Part shown: piece by piece, positions 1 through 6,096 of the stretch
Layout of the letters: every line of letters starts with the position of its first letter
Numbering within the stretch: the stretch's first letter is position 1
Assembly: GCA_038226175.1 (NCBI GenBank)
Contig: JBBRQP010000117.1
Coordinates: 1 to 7,496 of the forward strand
Direction of reading: 5' to 3'
DNA: 7,496 bases
DNA from: JBBRQP01 sp038226175
GTDB lineage: Bacteria > Cyanobacteriota > Cyanobacteriia > Gloeobacterales > Anthocerotibacteraceae
The notes under the pieces: generated by a model
The model's input: only the letters and a program-made list of their open reading frames with translations
Database searches by the model: none
Told to the model about the DNA's origin: nothing
Made by a program: the position numbers and the translations under genes

Positions 1-1
1 A

Positions 2-151
2 CAATTAACCCGACGGGTTGGTACTTTGCCCACGCCCATCCAACAGCAAGTGGAACAGTTATCCTTAGTCGAGTTAGAAACTTTGGGGGAGGACTTATTA
101 GATTTTGCCCATCTGTCCTCGCTAGAGCAGTGGTTCGCGCAAAAAACTTAG
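2..151 (+). CDS. DUF4351 domain protein, C-terminal fragment (5' end outside window)
   Basis: The window opens inside a reading frame that runs for 49 codons to a TAG stop at 149-151. The peptide contains LTRRVGTLP, then a helix with IQQQVEQLSLVELETLGE, then DLLDFAHLSSLEQWF. This is the usual shape of the DUF4351 tail: a short arginine-rich turn, a 'LS.e.LE.LgealLdF' helix and a final 'L..WL'. In cyanobacteria that tail usually sits at the C-terminus of Rpn/PD-(D/E)XK-type proteins, which are related to transposase-like nucleases. The nuclease part is not visible here, so the whole-protein function is an inference from the tail. The gene converges on the minus-strand ABC transporter, with only 28 bp between the two stop codons and no hairpin there. 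Confidence 0.72.
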   Translation, partial: QLTRRVGTLPTPIQQQVEQLSLVELETLGEDLLDFAHLSSLEQWFAQKT

Positions 152-179
152 AAAGGGCATCAGAACTATAATTTTGCAC

Positions 180-2027
180 TCAGACTGGGAGCGTTTGTAG
201 ATTGTGGTAAGCCCAATACAGTCCACGCTGCGTCAGAAGATTTTGTGGTGTGCCGTCTTCGACAATCTGACCTTGCGCCATCACTAAGATACGGTCAGCA
301 TTACGCACAGTTGCCAGACGGTGGGCAATAACCAAAATTGTACGATTGTGACGCAGGCGTTCGAGAGCTGCTTGGATCAACTGTTCGGACTCCGCATCCA
401 AAGCACTGGTCGCCTCATCCAAAATGAGCAAACTCGGGTCACGAAGGATAGCTCGGGCGAGAGAAATACGCTGGCGCTGACCACCGGAGAGTTGCACCCC
501 GCGATCACCGACGATTGTGTCATAGCCTTCAGCCAAGTTTTCGATAAATTCGTGGGCATAGGCCAGCCGGGCGGCTTCTTCAATCGCCGCATGACTAACA
601 TCATTAAGACCATAGGTAATATTTTCGCGGATCGATACATGAAAAAGATAGGTATCTTGACTGACAAAGGCCATGGCTCGTCGCAGCGAAGTCACCTCAA
701 AATTGCGGATGTCTTGACCGTCAATGCAAATACGTCCCGTTGTTACATCATAAAAGCGTGGAATGAGTGCGGCTAAAGTTGACTTACCAGCACCCGACGC
801 GCCAATGATAGCAACCGTTGTTCCGCGTTCAATAGTGAGATTGATATGCTGAAGGACATTTGATTTTTTGGGATAGCTAAAGCCCATATCCTCAAAAGTC
901 AGGTGTTCTTTGAGACCAGGAAAGGGCAGAATGCCAGCTGGTACAGGATATTTAAGAGGTAAGCGCAGAGCTTCGAGAACTTTATTTAAAGCAGGTAAAC
1001 ATTCCTCGATATGAGCACGAGAAATATTGATCTTTTTGGAAACAGGCACGATTTTAATTAGCACCAACATAAATACTAAGGACCCGGCAACGCTCAATAG
1101 TCCCTTAGTGACCAGTACAGTGTACGCCCCAACTAAAATCACCATCGTCAAGCTCAAGGTAGCAATTTCTGTGAGCGGTTCCATGAGAGCTTTACGGGTA
1201 ATAGTTCGTTGATTGGCCTCAGCACCTTCAGCCAGCAATTTTTCGACATGGGCTAATTCTAGTTGTTCTGCTCCATAGGCTTTGACCAAGCGGATACCGC
1301 TGAGCGTATCGAGAATATGCTGACCTAAGGCCATCTCTACCTGAGCTGAGGCACGTCCTGATTGTTTGATTTTGCGTAGTAAAGCCCGCAGCCCAACAGC
1401 GACCAATAGCAGCAAAATGCCCACTAGCAAGGTCAATTGCCATGAGACTAGCAGCACAATTCCCAGATAAGCCATCAGTGTCATGAGGGCAGTGAGAGCG
1501 GTTGCTAGATGCGTCATCAAGAGTCGGACTTTTTCAATTTCGCCTTGTAGCAAACTGGTCATGCGCGCTAAGGGATTGGTGTCAAAAAAATTAACTGGGG
1601 CATGAAGGTAGACATTATAAAGTTGTTGACGTAAAGAAACAATTACCGCTTCTTTATAACGGGTAGTCCAAACTTGGGCTGCGTAGTGGGCTACACCCTT
1701 AAAGAGCATGGTTACAATTAAGACTAAGGCAAAAGTCAGGAGCAAGTTACTTTTTTCTTGATGATTAAGCCACAAATTTAAATTCGCTTGAGGAAACCGA
1801 AAGTGCGCATTTTCATCTAGTAGAACCTTGAAAAAAGGCACCATCAAGCCCAAACCAAGTCCATCTAGTAACGAAGCGAAAAACATGGCTAACAGCCCTA
1901 AATATACAGGCTGTTTGACTACTGAGCGGCTAACGTCTAGGAGTTGGCGCAGACTCCCAAGACGTTTTAGTACTGGAGGGGAAACAGCTTTAGGTAGCGG
2001 GGCTTCTTGGGTTAGGCGTAATGTCAT
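180..2027 (-). CDS. ABC exporter half-transporter: fused membrane domain and ATPase (MsbA/HepA-like)
   Basis: This 615-residue protein has the length and order of a type IV (MsbA-like) half-transporter, which acts as a dimer in the inner membrane. About six hydrophobic segments lie at residues 41-66, 95-117, 172-193, 195-215, 288-308 and 310-330. The ATPase domain follows from about 375. It has an A-loop tyrosine at 385, Walker A GASGAGKST at 409-417, Q-loop Gln457, signature LSGGQ at 513-517, Walker B LLILDE at 533-538, D-loop SALD at 541-544 and H-loop His569. All catalytic residues are present, so it should be active. The membrane half resembles cyanobacterial exporters of the HepA/MsbA/PglK type, which move lipid-linked or polysaccharide material, but the substrate cannot be deduced. 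The ATG at 2027 is preceded by CAGGG about 10 nt upstream, a plausible ribosome site. It lies 148 bp downstream of trpD on the same strand; I saw no convincing promoter or terminator between them. Confidence 0.93.
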   Translation of the reverse strand: MTLRLTQEAPLPKAVSPPVLKRLGSLRQLLDVSRSVVKQPVYLGLLAMFFASLLDGLGLGLMVPFFKVLLDENAHFRFPQANLNLWLNHQEKSNLLLTFALVLIVTMLFKGVAHYAAQVWTTRYKEAVIVSLRQQLYNVYLHAPVNFFDTNPLARMTSLLQGEIEKVRLLMTHLATALTALMTLMAYLGIVLLVSWQLTLLVGILLLLVAVGLRALLRKIKQSGRASAQVEMALGQHILDTLSGIRLVKAYGAEQLELAHVEKLLAEGAEANQRTITRKALMEPLTEIATLSLTMVILVGAYTVLVTKGLLSVAGSLVFMLVLIKIVPVSKKINISRAHIEECLPALNKVLEALRLPLKYPVPAGILPFPGLKEHLTFEDMGFSYPKKSNVLQHINLTIERGTTVAIIGASGAGKSTLAALIPRFYDVTTGRICIDGQDIRNFEVTSLRRAMAFVSQDTYLFHVSIRENITYGLNDVSHAAIEEAARLAYAHEFIENLAEGYDTIVGDRGVQLSGGQRQRISLARAILRDPSLLILDEATSALDAESEQLIQAALERLRHNRTILVIAHRLATVRNADRILVMAQGQIVEDGTPQNLLTQRGLYWAYHNLQTLPV

Positions 2028-2175
2028 GCGCGATATACCCTGACTACAGGACAGTTGCGTTTTTGATACAACATTGTCTGACTCTACTATGACCTATTTG
2101 AGCAAAAATTTCCGTACCCCTTGCTACAGGCTAAGATTGATTAACTCAAGACATCAGCTTTTACAGGCTTAATTT

Positions 2176-3210
2176 TTAGCCGTCATCAACGCTCAAAAAC
2201 CGCACCAATTGCTCAACTTTTTGCCAGCCCGCTCCAGAGGCCAAACAGTCTTGAGCCAGTTGTAGACCAGTTACCCAATCTGTAGCAACTCCGGCAACTT
2301 GTAGAGCAGCACTGGCATTGAGTGCGACGATGTCTTGTTGGGCACGGCTACCTTTACCTTGGAGGACATTTTGCAGAATACTTGCATTTTCGGCGACAGA
2401 ACCGCCTTGAATTTGAGCCGTCGTAGCAGCTGTGAGACCTAGCATTACCGGATCAAGCTCTTCTTGCCAAAAGATCTCTCCTGTAAAGCCCACCACTGTG
2501 GTCGGTGCGCCCAAACCCGCTTCATCTAAGCCTTCTTGACCATGAAGGACGAGTCCGCGTTCACAGCCTAGGTTTTGTAAGACCCGCGCCATCGGCTCCA
2601 CCAGTCTACGATCAGCCACACCGAGCACCTGCGCACTGGGTGCTAGGGGATTAACTAACGGGCCAATCAGATTAAACACGGTGCGAATACCCAACAAACG
2701 CCGGACAGGAGCCACATGCTTTAGGGCAGGATGCCAGCCGGGGGCAAACAAAAAAGTCACGCCGACGTCCGTTACGGCTTGGCGAACTTGGGCAATAGGT
2801 GCTTGCAGATTGATGCCTAGATATTCTAAAACATCGGCTGAACCCACGGTACCGGAGGCCGAGCGGTTACCATGTTTAGCGACCTTGACCCCACAGGCGG
2901 CACTGACAAAGGCAACAGCAGTGGAAATATTAAAAGAATTGGTGCCGCTACCACCTGTGCCACAGGTATCAATCAACGGATAAATCGCCAGCGGTTCTAG
3001 ACTCGCGGCCCTGACCACTTGAGCAAAACCTGTCAATTCCTCAACAGCGACCCCTTTGACCGCTAAAGCCACTAGCAAGGCTCCGGTCATCGCCTCGGGT
3101 ATGGTTCCTGCTAACCAGGCTTGCATCAAATCTTGAGACTGGGCTTGACTCAGGTCTTTTTGAGCGAGGAGCTGCTTGAGTAAAGGTTGCAACTTTTGTT
3201 CTACAGTCAT
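2176..3210 (-). CDS. trpD: Anthranilate phosphoribosyltransferase (tryptophan biosynthesis)
   Basis: TrpD transfers phosphoribose from PRPP to anthranilate in the cytoplasm, the step after anthranilate synthase. From the ATG at 3210 the protein is 344 residues, normal for the family. An N-terminal helical domain (about 1-70) is followed by the glycine-rich PRPP loop DTCGTGGSG (81-89), the NIST motif, the KHGNR motif (112-116) followed by GSADVLE, the anthranilate-site segment APVRRLLGIRT, FNLIGPLVNP, and HGQEGLDEA with the metal-binding Asp229-Glu230 pair. One oddity is Ser88 where most family members have Asp (GTGGD). A TTG at 3228 would add six residues, but the ATG at 3210 is preferred because its A is also the last base of the upstream yebC stop (TGATG), a typical reinitiation arrangement. 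A GGGAG lies about 11 nt upstream. A lone trpD away from other trp genes is common in cyanobacteria. Confidence 0.95.
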   Translation of the reverse strand: MTVEQKLQPLLKQLLAQKDLSQAQSQDLMQAWLAGTIPEAMTGALLVALAVKGVAVEELTGFAQVVRAASLEPLAIYPLIDTCGTGGSGTNSFNISTAVAFVSAACGVKVAKHGNRSASGTVGSADVLEYLGINLQAPIAQVRQAVTDVGVTFLFAPGWHPALKHVAPVRRLLGIRTVFNLIGPLVNPLAPSAQVLGVADRRLVEPMARVLQNLGCERGLVLHGQEGLDEAGLGAPTTVVGFTGEIFWQEELDPVMLGLTAATTAQIQGGSVAENASILQNVLQGKGSRAQQDIVALNASAALQVAGVATDWVTGLQLAQDCLASGAGWQKVEQLVRFLSVDDG

Positions 3211-3956
3211 CAGACCAATTGCTCCCAAAGTAAGTCCGGGATTTCGTAATTAGAAGCGACGCTTTGCACATCATCAAGATTTTCTAGCCGCTCAATTAAC
3301 TGCAATACCTGCTGAGCCGTTGCCAAAGCATCGAGCGAAATTGTATTTTCTGCGAGCCACTGTCGTCGTGCCTGGGTAATGGTGTAGCCTTGTTTTTTGA
3401 AATAAGTACTCACAGCTTCCAAGTCATAGAGTTGGGTATATACTTCGGTGGTTTCATCAAATTGTTTGTAGCTGAGGGCATTAGCTTCGAGGGCGGTTTC
3501 GAGTAACTTCTCTTCTTCGCTGATACCTGCTACCTCGACCACGCCTAGCTGCTGAAACATCCAACCCACTGAGCCGACTTCGCCGAGGTTGCCGCCGCCC
3601 TTACTGAGTACAGCCCGTACCTCCGCAGCGGTTCGGTTACGGTTGTCAGTTTGAGCTTCGATGATCAAGGCCACACCCGCTGGCCCATAGGCTTCATAGC
3701 GAATTTCTTCGAGGCGCTCACCTGCCAGATTACCAGCACCTTTGAGGAGTGCCCGTTGAATATTTTCATTGGGTAAGCCTTCGGCTTTGGCTGCCTCAAT
3801 GGCAGTGCGCAAACGGAAATTGCCCTGGGGGTCGGCGCCGCCTAGTTGGGTCGCAATGATGATCTCTCGGGATAGTCGCGCAAAAGCCGCGCCCTTGGCG
3901 ACATCATTTTTGCCTTTTTGACGCTTGATCTGCGCCCACTTGCTGTGGCCTGCCAT
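3210..3956 (-). CDS. yebC: YebC/PmpR/TACO1 family protein
   Basis: The 248-residue product starts with MAGHSKWAQIKRQKGKND, the hallmark N-terminus of the YebC/TACO1 family, and has the usual length. Further family features are YEAYGPAGVALIIEA followed by TDNRNRTAAEVR (about 88-115), GGNLGEVGSVGWMF (about 121-134) and a C-terminal LIERLENLDDVQSVASNYE segment. Members were long called DNA-binding regulators. More recent work on the family supports a role at the ribosome in relieving stalling on difficult stretches such as proline runs. Which role applies here cannot be read from sequence. The ATG at 3956 has CGGGA 5 nt upstream, and a promoter-like pair lies just ahead. Its stop overlaps the trpD start by one base. 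It is divergent from sdhB. Confidence 0.95.
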   Translation of the reverse strand: MAGHSKWAQIKRQKGKNDVAKGAAFARLSREIIIATQLGGADPQGNFRLRTAIEAAKAEGLPNENIQRALLKGAGNLAGERLEEIRYEAYGPAGVALIIEAQTDNRNRTAAEVRAVLSKGGGNLGEVGSVGWMFQQLGVVEVAGISEEEKLLETALEANALSYKQFDETTEVYTQLYDLEAVSTYFKKQGYTITQARRQWLAENTISLDALATAQQVLQLIERLENLDDVQSVASNYEIPDLLWEQLV

Positions 3957-3979
3957 ATCTATCCCGCACTCTGTATCTC

Positions 3980-4007
3980 ACTATACCCTTCGCCCTAGCC
4001 ACCTCAA
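3980..4007 (-). promoter_or_regulatory. Candidate promoter for yebC-trpD
   Basis: On the minus strand TTGAGG (4002-4007) is followed after 16 bp by TATAGT (3980-3985), matching 4/6 and 5/6 of the sigma-70 consensus. Transcription would begin near 3973 and give a short leader of under 20 nt carrying the CGGGA ribosome site before the yebC ATG. It is predicted by pattern only. Confidence 0.45.
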
Positions 4008-4048
4008 AATACTAGAGAAACCATTAGTTAAATTTTATGAAGTCACCC

Positions 4049-4054
4049 TATAAT
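4049..4054 (+). promoter_or_regulatory. Perfect TATAAT -10 box just before the inner sdhB start
   Basis: TATAAT lies between two in-frame ATG codons (4037 and 4061). With the usual 6-7 bp to the transcription start, RNA would begin at about 4061, exactly at the second ATG. That implies a leaderless message starting at that ATG. No good -35 hexamer is visible at 16-18 bp, so this could be a -35-independent promoter or a chance match. Confidence 0.35.
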
Positions 4055-4060
4055 CGAAGC

Positions 4061-5029
4061 ATGAAAATTCCGATCCGCATCCGTCGTCAAGCGGCTCGCG
4101 TCAGTGCCGCGAGTTATCAGTCCTACGAGATTGAGTGTGACCCGACCAATACGATTCTTGACGCGCTCCACAAAATTCAGTGGGAACAGGATGGCACATT
4201 GGTTTTTCGGCGTAACTGTCGTAATGCGATTTGTGGCTCCTGTGCGCTGCGAGTCAATGGACGGTCGATCTTGGCCTGTCAAAATCTGATTGGGGAAGAA
4301 TTAGAGTATGGTCATGGCTTGATTACGATTCAGCCTTTGGGTAATTTGCCTGTGATTAAAGATTTGGTCGTCGATATGGGCAAATTTTGGGATGGCATCA
4401 AGCGCGTTGATCCCTACGTCTCGACGGCCTCGCGGCAAATCCCTGCAACAGAATTTTTGCAAACTCCGGATCAGCGCAAAAAACTCGAAGCATCTTCTAA
4501 CTGCATCCTCTGTGGAGCCTGTTATTCCGAATGTAATGCAGCGGCGGTCAATGAAGATTTTGTCGGGCCTCATGCTCTAGCCAAAGCCTATCGGGTCATG
4601 GCGGATAATCGTGATGACCGCACAGCTGAACGGGTCGAGCAGTATAATCAGCCTAATTTTGCTTGGGACTGTACCCGTTGTTTCAACTGCAACGAAGTCT
4701 GTCCAGTCGGTGTTCAGCCCTTTGACCGCATCACGCAGGTCAAACAAATTATTCTCAGTGAGCATTCAGCTAGTGATTCGACGGCCTTGCGTCACCGCCG
4801 CACGATGGTGGAATTAGTCAAAGAGGGCGGTTGGATTGATGAGAGTAAGTTTGGCCTCGCGGTTGTCGGCGAAAATGGGCGGGATCTCAAGGGCTTACTG
4901 AGTCTGGTACCTCTAGGGATGCGGATGCTACTCAAAGGTAAATTGCCTGCGCCCTGGCGGTTTGAAAAATCCGCTGGCACAGCACAAGTCAAGGCGATTA
5001 TCACTGCTGTCGAGAAAACAAAAAAATGA
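4061..5029 (+). CDS. sdhB: Succinate dehydrogenase/fumarate reductase iron-sulfur subunit (type-E-like)
   Basis: SdhB carries electrons from the flavoprotein SdhA to the quinone site. From the ATG at 4061 it is 322 residues. The N-terminal plant-type [2Fe-2S] domain has Cys53-x4-Cys58-x2-Cys61-x11-Cys73. The C-terminal domain has CILCGACYSEC (Cys148, 151, 154, 158) and CTRCFNCNEVCP (Cys204, 207, 210, 214). Bacterial SdhB normally has C-x5-C-x3-C-P at the last site, giving a [3Fe-4S] centre. The extra Cys207 here provides a fourth ligand, so two [4Fe-4S] clusters are expected, as described for archaeal type-E enzymes. About 108 residues follow the last cysteine, far more than the short tail of E. 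coli SdhB. An ATG at 4037 would add eight residues, but MKIPIRIRRQ fits the usual family start and a TATAAT lies between the two. The gene overlaps the next by ATGA. Confidence 0.9.
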   Translation: MKIPIRIRRQAARVSAASYQSYEIECDPTNTILDALHKIQWEQDGTLVFRRNCRNAICGSCALRVNGRSILACQNLIGEELEYGHGLITIQPLGNLPVIKDLVVDMGKFWDGIKRVDPYVSTASRQIPATEFLQTPDQRKKLEASSNCILCGACYSECNAAAVNEDFVGPHALAKAYRVMADNRDDRTAERVEQYNQPNFAWDCTRCFNCNEVCPVGVQPFDRITQVKQIILSEHSASDSTALRHRRTMVELVKEGGWIDESKFGLAVVGENGRDLKGLLSLVPLGMRMLLKGKLPAPWRFEKSAGTAQVKAIITAVEKTKK

Positions 5030-5904
5030 GTCTCAAATACGCCTATTATCCGGGCTGTGTCGCTAAGGGGGCTTGCCAAGAACTTCATGCCTCAACCACA
5101 GCCATCACCCAAGCTCTGGGTATCGAATTAGTGGAATTGGAGCAGGCTTCTTGTTGCGGTTCGGGGACATTTAAGGAAACCGATGACCTGCTCGAAGACT
5201 CGGTCAATGCCCGTAATATCGCCCTAGCCGAATCCCTGAATTTGACGATGATGACCCAGTGCAGTACCTGTCAAGGGGTAATTGGGCGGGTCAACGATAA
5301 GTTAAAAAATGACTTGGTGCAACGGGAAAAAGTTAACCGTATCCTCACGACCGAAGGTCATGCCTATCAGGGTTCGACAGAAGTCAAACATCTGCTTTGG
5401 ATCTTGATGGGCGATTATGGTCTGGCAAAACTCAAACAACAGGTCAAGCGGCCTTTGAGGGGTCTCAAGTGTGCGGCATTTTATGGCTGCTATCTGCTGC
5501 GAGCGCAGACGGTGACGCGCTACGATGACCCGTTTAATCCGACTTCATTAGAGAGTTTATTTGAAGCACTTGGGGCGACACCAGTTGACTATATGGGACG
5601 CACCCAGTGTTGTGGATGGCCGATCTCCAGCTATGCGACTAAGGCTTCATTTACGATGGCGGGACGGCATATTTTGGAGGCAAAGACGGCGGGGGCAGAT
5701 TGTATCGTAACGCCTTGTCCGCTGTGTCATCTCAATTTGGATTCGCGGCAGCCGGAGGTGGAAAAGGTGATTGGTCAACCCTTGGGGTTACCGATTATTC
5801 ACCTACCACAATTAATTGGCTTGGCGTTGGGGCTTGACCCGAAGGTTTTGGGGCTAGAGCGGCATATTGTGGAGACTAGCAAAGTTTTGGCAAAAGTTTT
5901 GTAG
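5026..5904 (+). CDS. CCG-domain (HdrB-like) subunit of type-E succinate:quinone oxidoreductase
   Basis: This 292-residue protein has two copies of the CCG (cysteine-rich) domain found in heterodisulfide reductase subunit B and in the SdhC/SdhE subunit of archaeal-type succinate dehydrogenases. The first copy has Cys11, the pair Cys43-Cys44-Gly and Cys79-x2-Cys82. The second has Cys155, Cys195-Cys196-Gly and Cys231-x2-Cys234. Such pairs can hold unusual iron-sulfur centres or zinc. There is no long hydrophobic helix, so membrane contact would be peripheral, as proposed for type-E enzymes. The start codon overlaps the sdhB stop (ATGA), which indicates translational coupling and supports a shared complex. 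Annotation pipelines often call such proteins 'CoB-CoM heterodisulfide reductase subunit B family'. No methanogenic role is implied. The symbols sdhC and sdhE are both used for this subunit and clash with other genes, so none is given. Confidence 0.88.
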   Translation: MSLKYAYYPGCVAKGACQELHASTTAITQALGIELVELEQASCCGSGTFKETDDLLEDSVNARNIALAESLNLTMMTQCSTCQGVIGRVNDKLKNDLVQREKVNRILTTEGHAYQGSTEVKHLLWILMGDYGLAKLKQQVKRPLRGLKCAAFYGCYLLRAQTVTRYDDPFNPTSLESLFEALGATPVDYMGRTQCCGWPISSYATKASFTMAGRHILEAKTAGADCIVTPCPLCHLNLDSRQPEVEKVIGQPLGLPIIHLPQLIGLALGLDPKVLGLERHIVETSKVLAKVL

Positions 5905-5958
5905 TCTGGTTATTTAGTTAGCGTGACTTTGGGAGCATAGAAGTTATATGTGAAATCA

Positions 5959-5998
5959 AGCCCTCTAGCATTACTGTTGGGGGGCTATTTTCCTTTTT
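5959..5998 (+). terminator. Rho-independent terminator of the sdhB operon
   Basis: A 12-bp stem (5959-5970 with 5975-5986) closes a TTAC tetraloop. Nine pairs are Watson-Crick and three are G-T wobbles. ATTTTCCTTTTT follows directly. The hairpin lies 55 bp after the stop of the CCG-domain gene and separates it from the next gene. Confidence 0.85.
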
Positions 5999-6025
5999 GA
6001 CATATTCCAAAATCCGTGGTCTCAT
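5997..6025 (+). promoter_or_regulatory. Possible promoter of the S74 repeat protein
   Basis: A perfect TTGACA (5997-6002) is followed after 17 bp by TCTCAT (6020-6025, 4/6 to TATAAT). The TTGACA overlaps the T-tract of the upstream terminator. The weak -10 keeps this tentative. It would give a leader of roughly 65 nt containing the direct repeats at 6032-6060. Confidence 0.3.
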
Positions 6026-6031
6026 CAGTGA

Positions 6032-6060
6032 TAGATATTTACTGTAGTAGATATTTATTG
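6032..6060 (+). repeat. Short direct repeat TAGATATTTA[C/T]TG, two copies 16 bp apart
   Basis: TAGATATTTACTG (6032-6044) and TAGATATTTATTG (6048-6060) match at 12 of 13 bases with a 16-bp period. They lie upstream of the S74 protein start, inside its leader or promoter region. They could be paired binding sites for a regulator or a chance AT-rich duplication. Confidence 0.5.
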
Positions 6061-6096
6061 AAAACCAGACTTACCACACCACTAAAGGAACATACA

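Noticed and set aside
152..179. Bidirectional terminator between the converging DUF4351 and ABC genes
   Set aside because: The 28-bp gap has no inverted repeat.
321..776. 151-codon plus-strand open frame
   Set aside because: It lies wholly antisense to the ABC transporter ATPase domain, where all nucleotide-binding motifs are in the minus frame. Its own translation has no recognisable domain.
2028..2175. Terminator or promoter between trpD and the ABC gene
   Set aside because: Only a 4-bp stem around the trpD stop without a T-tract, and no -35/-10 pair of acceptable quality. The repeated TACAGGCT (2125-2132, 2162-2169) is too short to call functional.
3211..3228. TTG start at 3228 for trpD
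   Set aside because: It would overlap yebC by 19 bases. The ATG at 3210 shares a base with the yebC stop and starts at the usual family position.
6016..6096. GTG start at 6016 for the S74 protein
   Set aside because: It would place 27 extra residues before the signal peptide and has no ribosome site; ATG 6097 has AAGGAA at proper spacing.
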